This document shows, piece by piece, positions 16,473 to 25,483 of a stretch of DNA of 47,017 nucleotides. Each line of letters begins with the position of its first letter. The stretch's first letter is position 1. Source of the stretch: Syntrophomonas sp. UBA1376 (lineage in GTDB: Bacteria; Bacillota; Syntrophomonadia; Syntrophomonadales; Syntrophomonadaceae); contig DBRE01000013.1 of NCBI GenBank assembly GCA_002305535.1, positions 1-47,017 of the forward strand, given 5' to 3'. Made by a program: the position numbers and the translations under genes. The notes beneath the pieces are model-generated. The model did not search any database. It had not been told where the DNA came from and was given only the letters and a program-made list of their open reading frames with translations.

Positions 16473-19400
16473 ATGAGGCAAGGAAAAAGCCTGGTGCAAT
16501 TCCACTCCTGCTTTGCTAACAATCCCAACTGGGAGAATGCTACATTAGAGCGAGTGGAGGTGTTTGCTGAGCAGCGGCGTTGGAAGCTGATGATCGCCGT
16601 GGAACAACCCATATCGGTTGGAGAGATCCAGGCGACTGAACAGATTCTTTTAAAAGAATACCCTTTTTTAGATCAAATTGAGCTCCTGCCTTCCCTGTCC
16701 AACAGCAGTCAACATTTGACCTCGCTGTTTAATAAACACCAATCAGAATTGGTAGCTTACCTTTTTAAGAATTCCCCAATACCCTTAGCACCATTTACCG
16801 CCGACGAAATGCGTTTAGACTTTCATCCCACCGACGAAAGCCAATACCAAAAATATCTAGATAATGAAGTTTGTAGCCGATTGTCGGAGTGGTACTGGCA
16901 GAAGTATCGGCTATCGGTCTTGGTACGGGTTTTGCCCAGTAATGAACATACATCACTGCCGGAAATTACCGTGATAGAACCGTCTCAGGGTAACTGGTTA
17001 CCAGAATTCGAATCAACTGCCAAACGTTCTGCCAATAGCAGACGTAGTCGTCCCGACCAGAAGTTGTCCGAGGCCAAGACCATGCCGGTGGTCGACCTGC
17101 AGGAAGGACTGAAGACGGCTATAGTAGAGGGCGAGATTTGGGCCAAGGAAAGTACAGTCTTGCGTGATGGACGCATGGTAGTCACTTATAACCTCACCGA
17201 CTATACTGATTCCATTCTAGTGAAAGCCTTTTTAGATCGTCCCCAGGATGACATTATTCAGGTGGGCGACTGTATACGGGTAAAGGGAGGGGTTCGTTAT
17301 GATACCTTTGCCCGCGAAATTGTGTTGTTCATGGACAGCTATGCTCAACGAGAGAAAAAACAGCGAACAGATCAGGCTACTATCAAGCGCGTCGAACTCC
17401 ATGCCCATACTAAAATGAGTGCTATGGACGGATTAACGGAAACAGCGGCTTTGATCGAACGGGCGGCCTTTTGGGGCCACCCGGCTATAGCTATTACTGA
17501 TCATGGCTGTATTCAAGCATTTCCGGATGCCTACCAACAAGCGAAAAAACATGGTATAAAAATACTCTACGGAGTAGAAGCTTATTTGATCGAAAATGAT
17601 CGTCGCCAGCGTCCTTATCATGTGATACTTATTGCCTGTAACCGCAGTGGTTTAAAGAACCTGTATAGTTTGATCAGTATCTCTTATCTGGATCATTATT
17701 ATCGCCATCCCAAAATACCTCGCCATAAACTGGCCCAATATCGGGAGGGTATACTAGTGGGTTCAGCCTGCCAAGCCGGAGAACTGTATAGTGCTATTTT
17801 AGGGGGTAAATCCCCTGAAGAGATCGCCGAAACAGCTAAATTCTATGATTACTTAGAAATACAGCCTCTGACTAACAACGAATTCTTGCTGCGGGACGGT
17901 AAAGTCAGTAGTATGGAAGAACTTCAAAAAATCAACGCTCAGATTGTAGCCCTCGGTGAGGAACTTAACAAGCCGGTAGTAGCCACCGGAGATGTTCATT
18001 ATTTGGATCCCGAACATGAAATTTTTCGACGCATCATTCAAGCCGGGCAGGGTTATGAAGATAGTGATGAGGGCTCCGGACTATATCTACGCTCCACTAA
18101 GGAAATGCTAGAAGAATTTGCTTATCTTGGCGAAGCCCTTGCCCATAAAGTTGTGGTAGATAATCCCCGTTACATTGCTGAACTGGTTGAAGATATCAAA
18201 CCGGTACCCGATGGGTTTTACCCTCCCAAAATTGATGAGGCAGAAGATGAAGTATACCAGTTGAGTTGGCAACGGGCCCAGGAGTTATATGGCGATCCTT
18301 TGCCCGAGTTGGTGGAAGCCAGAATCAAGAGGGAACTGGACTCCATTATAAAGCACGGCTTCAGTGTTTTGTATTCCATTGCCCACAAACTGGTTAAGAA
18401 ATCTAATGAGGATGGCTACCTGGTAGGGTCGAGGGGCTCGGTGGGATCCTCACTGGTGGCGTTTCTGACCGGCATTACCGAGGTCAATCCTCTGCCGCCC
18501 CATTGGAGATGTCCAGAATGTTGTCACACCAGTTTTGTTACTGATGGTTCGGTTGGCTGTGGAGCTGATCTGGAACCTTCCAACTGTGAGCGATGTGGTG
18601 CCTTGATGAGTCAGGATGGCTTTGATATCCCCTTTGAAACTTTCCTGGGTTTCGAAGGCGACAAAGTACCGGACATAGACTTGAACTTTTCCGGTGAATA
18701 CCAGAGCCGCGCCCATGCTTACGTTGAACAGCTGTTCGGGAGAGAGAATGTCTTTCGGGCTGGTACCATATCCACCATTGCTGAAAAGACTGCTTATGGA
18801 TTCGTCAAGAAATATGCTGAAGAAAGACAACTGAATCTGCGAAATGCAGAGGTGAATAGACTGGTTAAGGGTATCACCGGGGTAAGGCGTACTACAGGAC
18901 AGCATCCTGGAGGCTTGATTGTTGTACCGCGAGATCACGATATACTGGAGTTTACTCCGCTGCAGCACCCAGCTGATAATAAAGATTCCGGCGTCATCAC
19001 CACTCATTTTGAATATCATGCTATCGGAGATCAGCTAGTCAAGCTCGATATCCTAGGACATGATGATCCCACTGTCATTAAAGAACTTGAGGATATGACT
19101 GGCATCAAAGCCGCCGACATCAAGCTTAATGACCCTGACACTATGGGGATTTTTTCCGGAGTTGAACCCCTGGGAGTAACGCCTGAGATGATAGGCACAA
19201 CAGTGGGAACCTATGGTATACCTGAATTTGGAACACGTTTTGTTCGGCAGATGCTGGAAGCAACACGCCCCACTACTTTCTCAGAGTTAGTGCGTATCAG
19301 TGGTTTATCTCATGGCACCGACGTTTGGATTAATAATGCCCAGAGCTTGATAGAAAACAACACCGCCAAGCTGAACGAAGTTATCTGTACCCGTGATGAT

Positions 19401-20096
19401 ATAATGGGGCACCTTATTTATAAGGGAGTAGAAAAGAAGACTGCTTTTAAGATTATGGAGAATGTACGTAAAGGCAAAGGTTTGGGCCCACAAGAAGTTG
19501 ATATTATCCGGCAATATGAGGTTCCTGACTGGTATATAAACTCCTGTCAAAAGATAAAATATATGTTTCCCAAGGCTCATGCGGTAGCCTATGTTACTAT
19601 GGCTTTTCGCATTGCTTACTGTAAAGTCAATTATCCGCTGGCCTTTTATGCTAGCTTCTTTAGCGTGCGTGCCGAGGATTTTGAAGCCCAGACCATTTTG
19701 AGAGGCTATGATGAGGTCTTTAAGCGAATAAAGGAAATTGAACGCCAGGGAATGGGCGCGTCGCAGAAGGATAAGAAACTCTTACCTATTCTAGAGGTAG
19801 CTTTAGAAATGTTGGCCCGGGGATTCCAATTCTATCCGGTGGACATTTACCAATCCCATGCTTATAAATTTGTGAATTTCCAACAGGGATTGCTGTTACC
19901 ATTCTCAGCGTTGCCCAATGTAGGTGTGACGGCTGCCCATGGTATAGTAGCAGCGCGGGACGAAGCGGAATTTATATCTGTGGAAGATTTTCAACAGCGC
20001 ACCCACACCAATAAAACGGCTATGGATGTGCTGCGAGAATACCAATGTTTTCGTGATTTGCCCGAAACAACCCAAATCAGCTTATTTGGCGGATAG
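16473..20096 (+). CDS. polC: DNA polymerase III alpha subunit, PolC type, lacking the exonuclease insert
   Basis: Replicative polymerase of Firmicutes. In 1207 residues: PolC-specific N-terminal domains (about 1-200), OB fold (about 213-290), PHP domain (from about 305), zinc motif with Cys680, Cys683 and a later C-x2-C pair, and the polymerase core with 'GDKVPDIDLNFSGEYQ' (Asp734, Asp736) and 'SGLSHGTDVW'. Family members are about 1430 residues and carry a DEDDh proofreading exonuclease inserted in the PHP domain after 'YGxEA'. Here 'YGVEAYLIEND' (366-376) runs straight into 'RQRPYHVIL' (379-386), so that domain is absent. The PHP ligands H310, H312, D319, H344, E369, H383, C433, D507 and H509 are all present. 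No frameshift is seen at the junction. Confidence 0.95.
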   Translation: MRQGKSLVQFHSCFANNPNWENATLERVEVFAEQRRWKLMIAVEQPISVGEIQATEQILLKEYPFLDQIELLPSLSNSSQHLTSLFNKHQSELVAYLFKNSPIPLAPFTADEMRLDFHPTDESQYQKYLDNEVCSRLSEWYWQKYRLSVLVRVLPSNEHTSLPEITVIEPSQGNWLPEFESTAKRSANSRRSRPDQKLSEAKTMPVVDLQEGLKTAIVEGEIWAKESTVLRDGRMVVTYNLTDYTDSILVKAFLDRPQDDIIQVGDCIRVKGGVRYDTFAREIVLFMDSYAQREKKQRTDQATIKRVELHAHTKMSAMDGLTETAALIERAAFWGHPAIAITDHGCIQAFPDAYQQAKKHGIKILYGVEAYLIENDRRQRPYHVILIACNRSGLKNLYSLISISYLDHYYRHPKIPRHKLAQYREGILVGSACQAGELYSAILGGKSPEEIAETAKFYDYLEIQPLTNNEFLLRDGKVSSMEELQKINAQIVALGEELNKPVVATGDVHYLDPEHEIFRRIIQAGQGYEDSDEGSGLYLRSTKEMLEEFAYLGEALAHKVVVDNPRYIAELVEDIKPVPDGFYPPKIDEAEDEVYQLSWQRAQELYGDPLPELVEARIKRELDSIIKHGFSVLYSIAHKLVKKSNEDGYLVGSRGSVGSSLVAFLTGITEVNPLPPHWRCPECCHTSFVTDGSVGCGADLEPSNCERCGALMSQDGFDIPFETFLGFEGDKVPDIDLNFSGEYQSRAHAYVEQLFGRENVFRAGTISTIAEKTAYGFVKKYAEERQLNLRNAEVNRLVKGITGVRRTTGQHPGGLIVVPRDHDILEFTPLQHPADNKDSGVITTHFEYHAIGDQLVKLDILGHDDPTVIKELEDMTGIKAADIKLNDPDTMGIFSGVEPLGVTPEMIGTTVGTYGIPEFGTRFVRQMLEATRPTTFSELVRISGLSHGTDVWINNAQSLIENNTAKLNEVICTRDDIMGHLIYKGVEKKTAFKIMENVRKGKGLGPQEVDIIRQYEVPDWYINSCQKIKYMFPKAHAVAYVTMAFRIAYCKVNYPLAFYASFFSVRAEDFEAQTILRGYDEVFKRIKEIERQGMGASQKDKKLLPILEVALEMLARGFQFYPVDIYQSHAYKFVNFQQGLLLPFSALPNVGVTAAHGIVAARDEAEFISVEDFQQRTHTNKTAMDVLREYQCFRDLPETTQISLFGG

Positions 20097-20113
20097 AAAA
20101 ACACTAGCATTGC

Positions 20114-20143
20114 TTGTATAAATTAGTATTACTGTGTTATACT
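20114..20143 (+). promoter_or_regulatory. Extended -10 promoter for the rimP-nusA operon
   Basis: TTGTAT at 20114-20119, an 18-base spacer, and TATACT at 20138-20143 with a TG one base before it (extended -10). Transcription would start near 20150, upstream of the hairpin at 20177-20199, making that hairpin part of the rimP leader. Confidence 0.55.
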
Positions 20144-20176
20144 TTAAAACAAGCTGAACCATATGCCGTTACAAAT

Positions 20177-20199
20177 AGTGGGTGTGCACCCACTTTTTC
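20177..20199 (+). terminator. Intrinsic terminator after polC / attenuator in rimP-nusA leader
   Basis: AGTGGGT at 20177-20183 pairs with ACCCACT at 20188-20194 around a GTGC loop, followed by a T run. It ends polC transcription and, because a promoter lies upstream of it, probably also attenuates the nusA operon. Confidence 0.85.
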
Positions 20200-20241
20200 T
20201 ATTGTAATACTCCTAAAGCTTAATAAACCGGGGGTGGTACA

Positions 20242-20694
20242 TTGGCCGAATCGAAAAAAGAACTGATTTCCAGGATAGTGATTGAACCTATCAAGCAATT
20301 ACAGGCTGATCTGGTCGAGGTTGAATACCGTCGTGAGGACGGAGATCTATTTTTAAGGATTTTCATTGATCGAGAAACCGGAGTGACTCTCGATCTGTGC
20401 AGTCGGATCAGTCGTGCTATCCAAGGATTGATCGATGAGGCAGGTATCGAGTACGACCATCTGGAAGTATCCTCCCCCGGAATAAATCGCAAACTTACCA
20501 GTGACCGAGATTTTATTCGTTTCGAGGGGCAGCCGGTGAAGGTTAAATTATCCAAGGGATTTGAGGGTCCCCGACAAGTGGTCGGGGTTCTTATTGGTCA
20601 TAGTGAGTTGACCCTGAAGGTGGAGAATGAACAAGGAATTGTCGAACTTCCACGCAGCGAAATTACCGTGGTGCGACTGCACCCGAACTTATAA
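20242..20694 (+). CDS. rimP: Ribosome maturation factor RimP
   Basis: Assists 30S subunit maturation. 150 residues with the alpha-beta N-domain ('LVEVEYRREDGDLFLRIFIDRETGVTLDLCSRISRAI') and 'DHLEVSSPGINRKLTSDRDFIRFEGQPVKVKL' leading into the C-terminal SH3-like barrel. The start is TTG at 20242 with a GGGGGTGG site. First gene of the rimP-nusA-ylxR-ylxQ-infB operon, 12 bases before nusA. Confidence 0.93.
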   Translation: MAESKKELISRIVIEPIKQLQADLVEVEYRREDGDLFLRIFIDRETGVTLDLCSRISRAIQGLIDEAGIEYDHLEVSSPGINRKLTSDRDFIRFEGQPVKVKLSKGFEGPRQVVGVLIGHSELTLKVENEQGIVELPRSEITVVRLHPNL

Positions 20695-20706
20695 GGAGGC
20701 ATAACA

Positions 20707-21786
20707 ATGTCTAACGAATTAATACAGGCATTGATCGATATAGAGAAAGAACGGGGTATTCCTAGAGCTTTTCTGATCGAAGCCATCAAAGTAGCCTTGA
20801 ATACCGCCTACAAAAAGAATTATGGCACTGGGCTTAACGCTATGGTCGATTTTAATGAAGAAACCGGAGAAGTGAGCGTTCACTCGCAAAAGACAGTGGT
20901 GGCTGAGGTAGAGGATGCTCATATGGAGATAGCATTAGAGGAAGCTCAGGAACTTTATCCAGATTGCAAAGAAGAGGATTTGGTATATGTTGAGATAACT
21001 CCGTCCAATTTTGGCCGTATAGCAGCTCAAACTGCCAAACAAGTAGTCATTCAAAAGCTGCGCGAAGCTGAACGCAGTCTTATCTATGAGGAGTTTTTGG
21101 AGCGGGAAGGCGAAATACTGACCGGTACCATTCAACGCATTGAAAACCGAACAGCTTTCATTACTCTGGGCCGCACTGAGGCTATCATGCTACCTTCCGA
21201 TCAGATAAACAATGAGAGGTATGCGGTAGGACAGCGGATCAAGGCCTATATTTATGAGGTAAAGAATACTTCCAAAGGCCCCAACATATTCGTATCACGC
21301 TCTCATCCCAACTTTCTTAAACGATTGTTCGAAATGGAAGTTCCAGAAATATATGATGGAGTTGTCGAAATCAAGTCAATAGCCAGAGAAGCTGGGGCTA
21401 GGTCAAAAATATCCGTCTATTCCCAGGATGACAAAGTTGATCCGGTAGGCGCCTGTGTTGGCCCACGGGGGTTGCGGGTTCAGAATATAGTATCAGAACT
21501 AAATGGTGAAAAAATAGATATCATCAAATATGATCGAGACCCGGAGAGATTCATTGCTAATTCTCTCAGCCCATCCAAAGTCATCTATGTTGATGTTTAT
21601 GAAGAGGAGAAAATCGCTCGAGTAGTTGTACCGGATTATCAACTGTCACTAGCTATAGGGAAAGAAGGACAGAATGCCCGTTTAGCTGCTAAATTGACGG
21701 GATGGAAAGTTGATATCAAGAGTGAGAGTCAAGTGCTGGCTGCCAACGAAGAGGCGGAGGAAGACGAAGACTATGAACAAGCCTAG
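20707..21786 (+). CDS. nusA: Transcription termination/antitermination factor NusA
   Basis: Binds RNA polymerase and modulates pausing, termination and antitermination. 359 residues: N-terminal polymerase-binding domain (1-125), S1 domain ('GEILTGTIQRIENRTAFITLG', about 135-200), KH1 ('DPVGACVGPRGLRVQNIVSELNGEKIDII', about 240-285) and KH2 ('LAIGKEGQNARLAAKLTGWKVDI', about 315-340), and a short acidic tail. There are no C-terminal acidic repeats, as usual in Firmicutes. ATG at 20707 has AAGGAGG 7 bases upstream. Its 3' end overlaps ylxR. Confidence 0.97.
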   Translation: MSNELIQALIDIEKERGIPRAFLIEAIKVALNTAYKKNYGTGLNAMVDFNEETGEVSVHSQKTVVAEVEDAHMEIALEEAQELYPDCKEEDLVYVEITPSNFGRIAAQTAKQVVIQKLREAERSLIYEEFLEREGEILTGTIQRIENRTAFITLGRTEAIMLPSDQINNERYAVGQRIKAYIYEVKNTSKGPNIFVSRSHPNFLKRLFEMEVPEIYDGVVEIKSIAREAGARSKISVYSQDDKVDPVGACVGPRGLRVQNIVSELNGEKIDIIKYDRDPERFIANSLSPSKVIYVDVYEEEKIARVVVPDYQLSLAIGKEGQNARLAAKLTGWKVDIKSESQVLAANEEAEEDEDYEQA

Positions 21787-22051
21787 AAAGATCCCGCAAC
21801 GCATGTGTGTGGGATGCCGTGAAATGCGCAATAAACGGGAGCTGATTCGTATAGTTCGAACTCCCCAGGAAACTATTGAAATGGACACCACCGGCAAAAA
21901 AGCCGGACGAGGGGCCTATATTTGCCCTGATCTTAACTGTTTTAGTGAAGCGACAAAGGGCAAACGTCTGCAAAAGGCTCTTAATCAGGAGATTCCAGAT
22001 GATGTTTGGGAATTAATCAAGACCCAGATCTCAGACTTGGTACGAGATTGA
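21773..22051 (+). CDS. ylxR: YlxR family RNA-binding protein
   Basis: 92-residue basic protein of the YlxR fold (DUF448), encoded between nusA and ylxQ as in most Firmicutes. Hallmarks are 'RMCVGCREMRNKRELIRIVR' and 'KKAGRGAYICPDLNC' with the GRGAY loop and paired cysteines. The family binds RNA and has been reported to modulate RNase P in B. subtilis. Homologous sequence begins at the ATG at 21773, inside the end of nusA (14-base overlap) with GGAGG upstream; the longer frame from 21710 is a nusA shadow. Confidence 0.9.
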   Translation: MNKPRKIPQRMCVGCREMRNKRELIRIVRTPQETIEMDTTGKKAGRGAYICPDLNCFSEATKGKRLQKALNQEIPDDVWELIKTQISDLVRD

Positions 22052-22065
22052 GGATGTGGTAAAGC

Positions 22066-22410
22066 TTGCAAAAAGTATATAACATTATAGGTTTAGCCCA
22101 GAAAGCCGGTAAAGTATCAGCAGGAACTCTGGCTGCCCGGACTAGCTTGATCCGGAAACGGGCTAGTTTGCTAATTATAAGCGCAGATATTTCGCCTGCT
22201 ACCAAGGATTCGCTGGTATCATTATGTCGACGTCAGAAAATTCCCTGGGTGGAATTAGGCGATAAGTATAATTTGGGAACAGCTGTCGGTAAAGCCTACC
22301 GAGTAGCTCTGACAATCAATGACTCCGGTATGGCTAAGAAAATGCTGGATAGCATAGAAATCGCGAGAAATGAAACTACTAGCACGGGGGTGGTTCAATG
22401 GCCAAAATAA
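22066..22410 (+). CDS. ylxQ: YlxQ, L7Ae/L30e-type RNA-binding protein
   Basis: 114-residue L7Ae/L30e/S12e/Gadd45-fold protein: 'IIGLAQKAGKVSAGTLAARTSL', 'ASLLIISADISPATKDSL', 'PWVELGDKYNLGTAVGKAYRVALTI'. Such proteins bind kink-turn RNAs; the YlxQ target is not firmly known. The start is TTG at 22066 with GAGGATGTGG upstream. The last four codons overlap infB, indicating coupled translation. Confidence 0.88.
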   Translation: MQKVYNIIGLAQKAGKVSAGTLAARTSLIRKRASLLIISADISPATKDSLVSLCRRQKIPWVELGDKYNLGTAVGKAYRVALTINDSGMAKKMLDSIEIARNETTSTGVVQWPK

Positions 22411-25094
22411 GAGTACATGAACTTGCAAAAGAAATTGGGATGCCGAGTAAACAGTTGGTAGATACTCTACAGGGCATGGGGCTGAACATAAAGAACCATA
22501 TGAGCACCATGGAAGAAAACCAGGTAAACTGGGTCAAAAAGAAGCTAGAGGAGAGTGCCTCACCGACTGTCAAACCGAAACAGGAGGCCAAAGCCACTAA
22601 TCAAGTCACCCCGGGACAGGATGCACGTCGTTCCAGCGGGGTTGACCAAACTCGTGATTCTCAACCTAGACAGCAATCAAAACCTGTTCCTGAACAAAAA
22701 AGGCAGACGCGCTCTGATTTGCAGGGCCCGTCTACCCATAGATCGGCATCAAAAGCGAATACTTCGCAGCCGATCCGGGAGGGACAGTCTCGGGATCAAC
22801 GCCCCCGCAGAGATCAACCTCGCCCAGGGCAATCACGTGATCATGCTACTCATGATCGTGGTAATAGGCCCCAGCTTGATCAACAGCAGCGTGCTGCCCA
22901 GCAACCGCGTGGTTCACAACCAGCACGGGAACAGGATAAGACTGGACAACCAACTCGAGATCAACAACGGGGGGGACAATATCCTCGTGGGCCAAAGCCG
23001 CCTAGTTCAGGTGGGGGAAGGTCGGGATCTTCTCGTCCCCATAGCGATACGCGTGCCACGTCTCCAAGAGGACAAGAACCTGGCCAGGCGCGTACCCAAG
23101 CGGGTGAAGGAGCCAGACCCTCGCCAACAGGAAAACGTTCTCCTCAGGATCAGAACAAAGCTCGGGTACCTTCAGCAGAGTCCACCGATCGTACTCGCAC
23201 TGATACCAAAAAGAAACCGGGAACCCAAAAGCCCAATAGCTCAAATAGCTGGGCTGCTAAGGGCAAGGGGAGACCACCCCAACGGGACTTTAGTAGACCG
23301 GTCAAGAAAAAGCACAAGCGCAGAAAAGAAGAGGCCGTACAGGAATTGCCCACCAATATTTCCATACCTGAATCTATTACGGTGCGTGATTTAGCTGAGA
23401 AAATGCACCGTAGCCCGGCTGACATGCTGAAAAAGCTAATGGATCTAGGTACCATGGCGACTATCAATCAGGAGATAGACTTTGATACCGCCGAAATTCT
23501 AGCTGCTTTGTATGAAGTATCAGTGGAACGTGAAGTATCCAGGGAAGAAACCCTACTGGAAGAAATCATTGATGATGAAAAGAGCCTGAAACCACGTCCA
23601 CCTGTAATCACGGTAATGGGGCATGTTGACCATGGTAAAACATCGTTGTTAGACAGAATCCGTAAAGCGGATGTAGCCTCGGGTGAAGCGGGTGGTATTA
23701 CCCAGCATATAGGTGCTTATCAGGTAAGAGTCAAAGACAACCGGATCACTTTTATTGATACTCCGGGTCATGAAGCTTTTACGGCTATGCGTGCTCGGGG
23801 AGCTAATCTCACCGATATTGTTATTCTGGTTGTGGCAGCGGATGATGGAGTCATGCCACAGACTGTAGAAGCAATTAATCACATCAAGGCTGCTGAAGTG
23901 CCATTTTTAGTAGCCGTTAACAAAATAGATAAACCCAGTGCCAACCCGGATCGGGTCATGCAGCAGCTCACCGAGTACAATATAGTACCGGAAGAGTGGG
24001 GGGGAGATACCATTTTTGTGCCGGTATCCGCAAAAACCGGCGAAGGAATCGATCAACTGCTGGAAATGGTGCTGCTGGTGTCGGAAATGAAGGACATTAA
24101 AGCCAACCCAGATCGCCCAGCTGAAGGGATCATAATTGAAGGTGAACTGGATAAGGGACGCGGTCCAGTGGCCACTGTGTTAGTTCAAAAAGGCACTCTG
24201 CGCGTAGGTGATTATCTGATTTGCGGAGTAGACCAGGCTAAAGTAAGGGCCATGAATGATTATCGCGGCAAAAAAGTCGAGGAAGCTTATCCAGCTATGC
24301 CAGTGGAAGTAATGGGTTGGTCCGATGTACCTCAAGCCGGAGAAAGAGTGCGAGTCTGTGATGAGAAACTTGCCAAGGAAATATCCAGTCTGCGTCTGGC
24401 TGAGCGTAAGATGCAGGAGCAGAAGCAAAGCAGCCGGGTATCATTGGATGATTTCTTCAAGCATCTGCAGACCGCCGAAGTTAAAGAGCTGAATCTAATT
24501 GTCAAAGGTGATGTTCAGGGTTCAGTTGAGGCACTTATCCAATCTTTGGTTCGGCTTAGTACCGAGGAAGTCAAAGTAAACGTGATCCACAACGGAGTAG
24601 GTGCGGTCAGTGAAACTGATGTTATGCTGGCTTCAGCCTCCAATGCCATTATTATCGGCTTTAATGTTCGTCCCGATAGCAAGGCTCGCAAATACGCCGA
24701 AGACGAAAATATCGATGTTCGCTTATATCGGGTCATCTATGAAACTATTGAAGATGTCAAAAAAGCCATGTCTGGCATGCTTGATCCCGAATACAAGGAG
24801 AAGTATTTGGGAAGAGCCGAAGTACGCGCGCTGTTTAAGGTGCCTAATGTGGGAGTCATTGCCGGTTCTTATGTTATTGACGGCAAGATTCAACGTAATG
24901 CCGATGTTCGGGTATTAAGAAATGGTGTCATTATATATGAAGGACAGCTATCTTCCTTGAAAAGATTTAAGGATGATGCTAAGGAAGTAGCTGAAAACTA
25001 TGAATGCGGTATTGGCATTAAAGACTTTAATGATATCAAAGAAGGGGATACTATAGAAGCTTTTGTTATGGAAGAAATACCTCGCCAAATATAG
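22398..25094 (+). CDS. infB: Translation initiation factor IF-2
   Basis: GTPase that places initiator fMet-tRNA on the 30S subunit and promotes subunit joining. 898 residues: IF2_N domain (1-55, 'IRVHELAKEIGMPSKQLVDTLQ'), a long disordered linker (about 56-315) rich in R, Q, D, P and G with repeated 'RDQPR', 'PRGSQP' type segments, a second IF2_N-like helical domain (about 318-395), the G domain with P-loop GHVDHGKT (408-415), DTPGHEAF, NKID, and C-terminal domains 2-4. ATG at 22398 overlaps ylxQ, with a CACGGGGGTGG site. The linker supports a spurious 279-codon frame on the same strand. Confidence 0.97.
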   Translation: MAKIRVHELAKEIGMPSKQLVDTLQGMGLNIKNHMSTMEENQVNWVKKKLEESASPTVKPKQEAKATNQVTPGQDARRSSGVDQTRDSQPRQQSKPVPEQKRQTRSDLQGPSTHRSASKANTSQPIREGQSRDQRPRRDQPRPGQSRDHATHDRGNRPQLDQQQRAAQQPRGSQPAREQDKTGQPTRDQQRGGQYPRGPKPPSSGGGRSGSSRPHSDTRATSPRGQEPGQARTQAGEGARPSPTGKRSPQDQNKARVPSAESTDRTRTDTKKKPGTQKPNSSNSWAAKGKGRPPQRDFSRPVKKKHKRRKEEAVQELPTNISIPESITVRDLAEKMHRSPADMLKKLMDLGTMATINQEIDFDTAEILAALYEVSVEREVSREETLLEEIIDDEKSLKPRPPVITVMGHVDHGKTSLLDRIRKADVASGEAGGITQHIGAYQVRVKDNRITFIDTPGHEAFTAMRARGANLTDIVILVVAADDGVMPQTVEAINHIKAAEVPFLVAVNKIDKPSANPDRVMQQLTEYNIVPEEWGGDTIFVPVSAKTGEGIDQLLEMVLLVSEMKDIKANPDRPAEGIIIEGELDKGRGPVATVLVQKGTLRVGDYLICGVDQAKVRAMNDYRGKKVEEAYPAMPVEVMGWSDVPQAGERVRVCDEKLAKEISSLRLAERKMQEQKQSSRVSLDDFFKHLQTAEVKELNLIVKGDVQGSVEALIQSLVRLSTEEVKVNVIHNGVGAVSETDVMLASASNAIIIGFNVRPDSKARKYAEDENIDVRLYRVIYETIEDVKKAMSGMLDPEYKEKYLGRAEVRALFKVPNVGVIAGSYVIDGKIQRNADVRVLRNGVIIYEGQLSSLKRFKDDAKEVAENYECGIGIKDFNDIKEGDTIEAFVMEEIPRQI

Positions 25095-25114
25095 AACAGT
25101 AACGGAGGGATATT

Positions 25115-25483
25115 ATGAGCCGGCGCAGACAAGAACGGATGGCGGTTGAGCTTAAGAGAACATTATCCCGTATTCTACAGGAGGATATCAAGGATCCCCG
25201 GATGGATTCTTCCACAGTATCAGTCAGTCGGGTGGAAGTATCTAATGACCTGAGTCATGCTCGTGTGTATATTAGTATCCTGGGTGATGAACAAAAACAG
25301 CAGGAAACCATGGCGGCTCTGGAAAAAGCTCGCGGATTCATTCGCAGTGGAGTTGCTGCGGAAATACAGATCCGTCATGCACCTGAGATCGACTTCCGCT
25401 TGGATCGATCCATCGAACATGGAATTCACATGTCTTCGCTTTTGGATGAGATTATGGAGGAAGGAAAGAAGCATAAAGAATGA
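25115..25483 (+). CDS. rbfA: Ribosome-binding factor A
   Basis: KH-like 30S maturation factor acting on the 16S rRNA 5' region. 122 residues: 'RMAVELKRTLSRILQEDIKDPRMDSSTVSVSRVEVSNDLSHARVYISILG' and 'IQIRHAPEIDFRLDRSIEHGIHMSSLLDEI' are characteristic. ATG at 25115 follows ACGGAGGG. The gene ends overlapping nrnA by 4 bases (ATGA). The ylxP gene found between infB and rbfA in B. subtilis is absent. Confidence 0.96.
   Translation: MSRRRQERMAVELKRTLSRILQEDIKDPRMDSSTVSVSRVEVSNDLSHARVYISILGDEQKQQETMAALEKARGFIRSGVAAEIQIRHAPEIDFRLDRSIEHGIHMSSLLDEIMEEGKKHKE

Noticed and set aside
22555..23394. 279-codon frame on the plus strand inside infB, in another phase
   Set aside because: It coincides with the low-complexity R/Q/D/P/G linker of IF-2, whose codon bias suppresses stops in other phases. 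There is no ribosome site, and the translation has no recognisable fold. Overlapping-gene status would need a synonymous-rate test across relatives.
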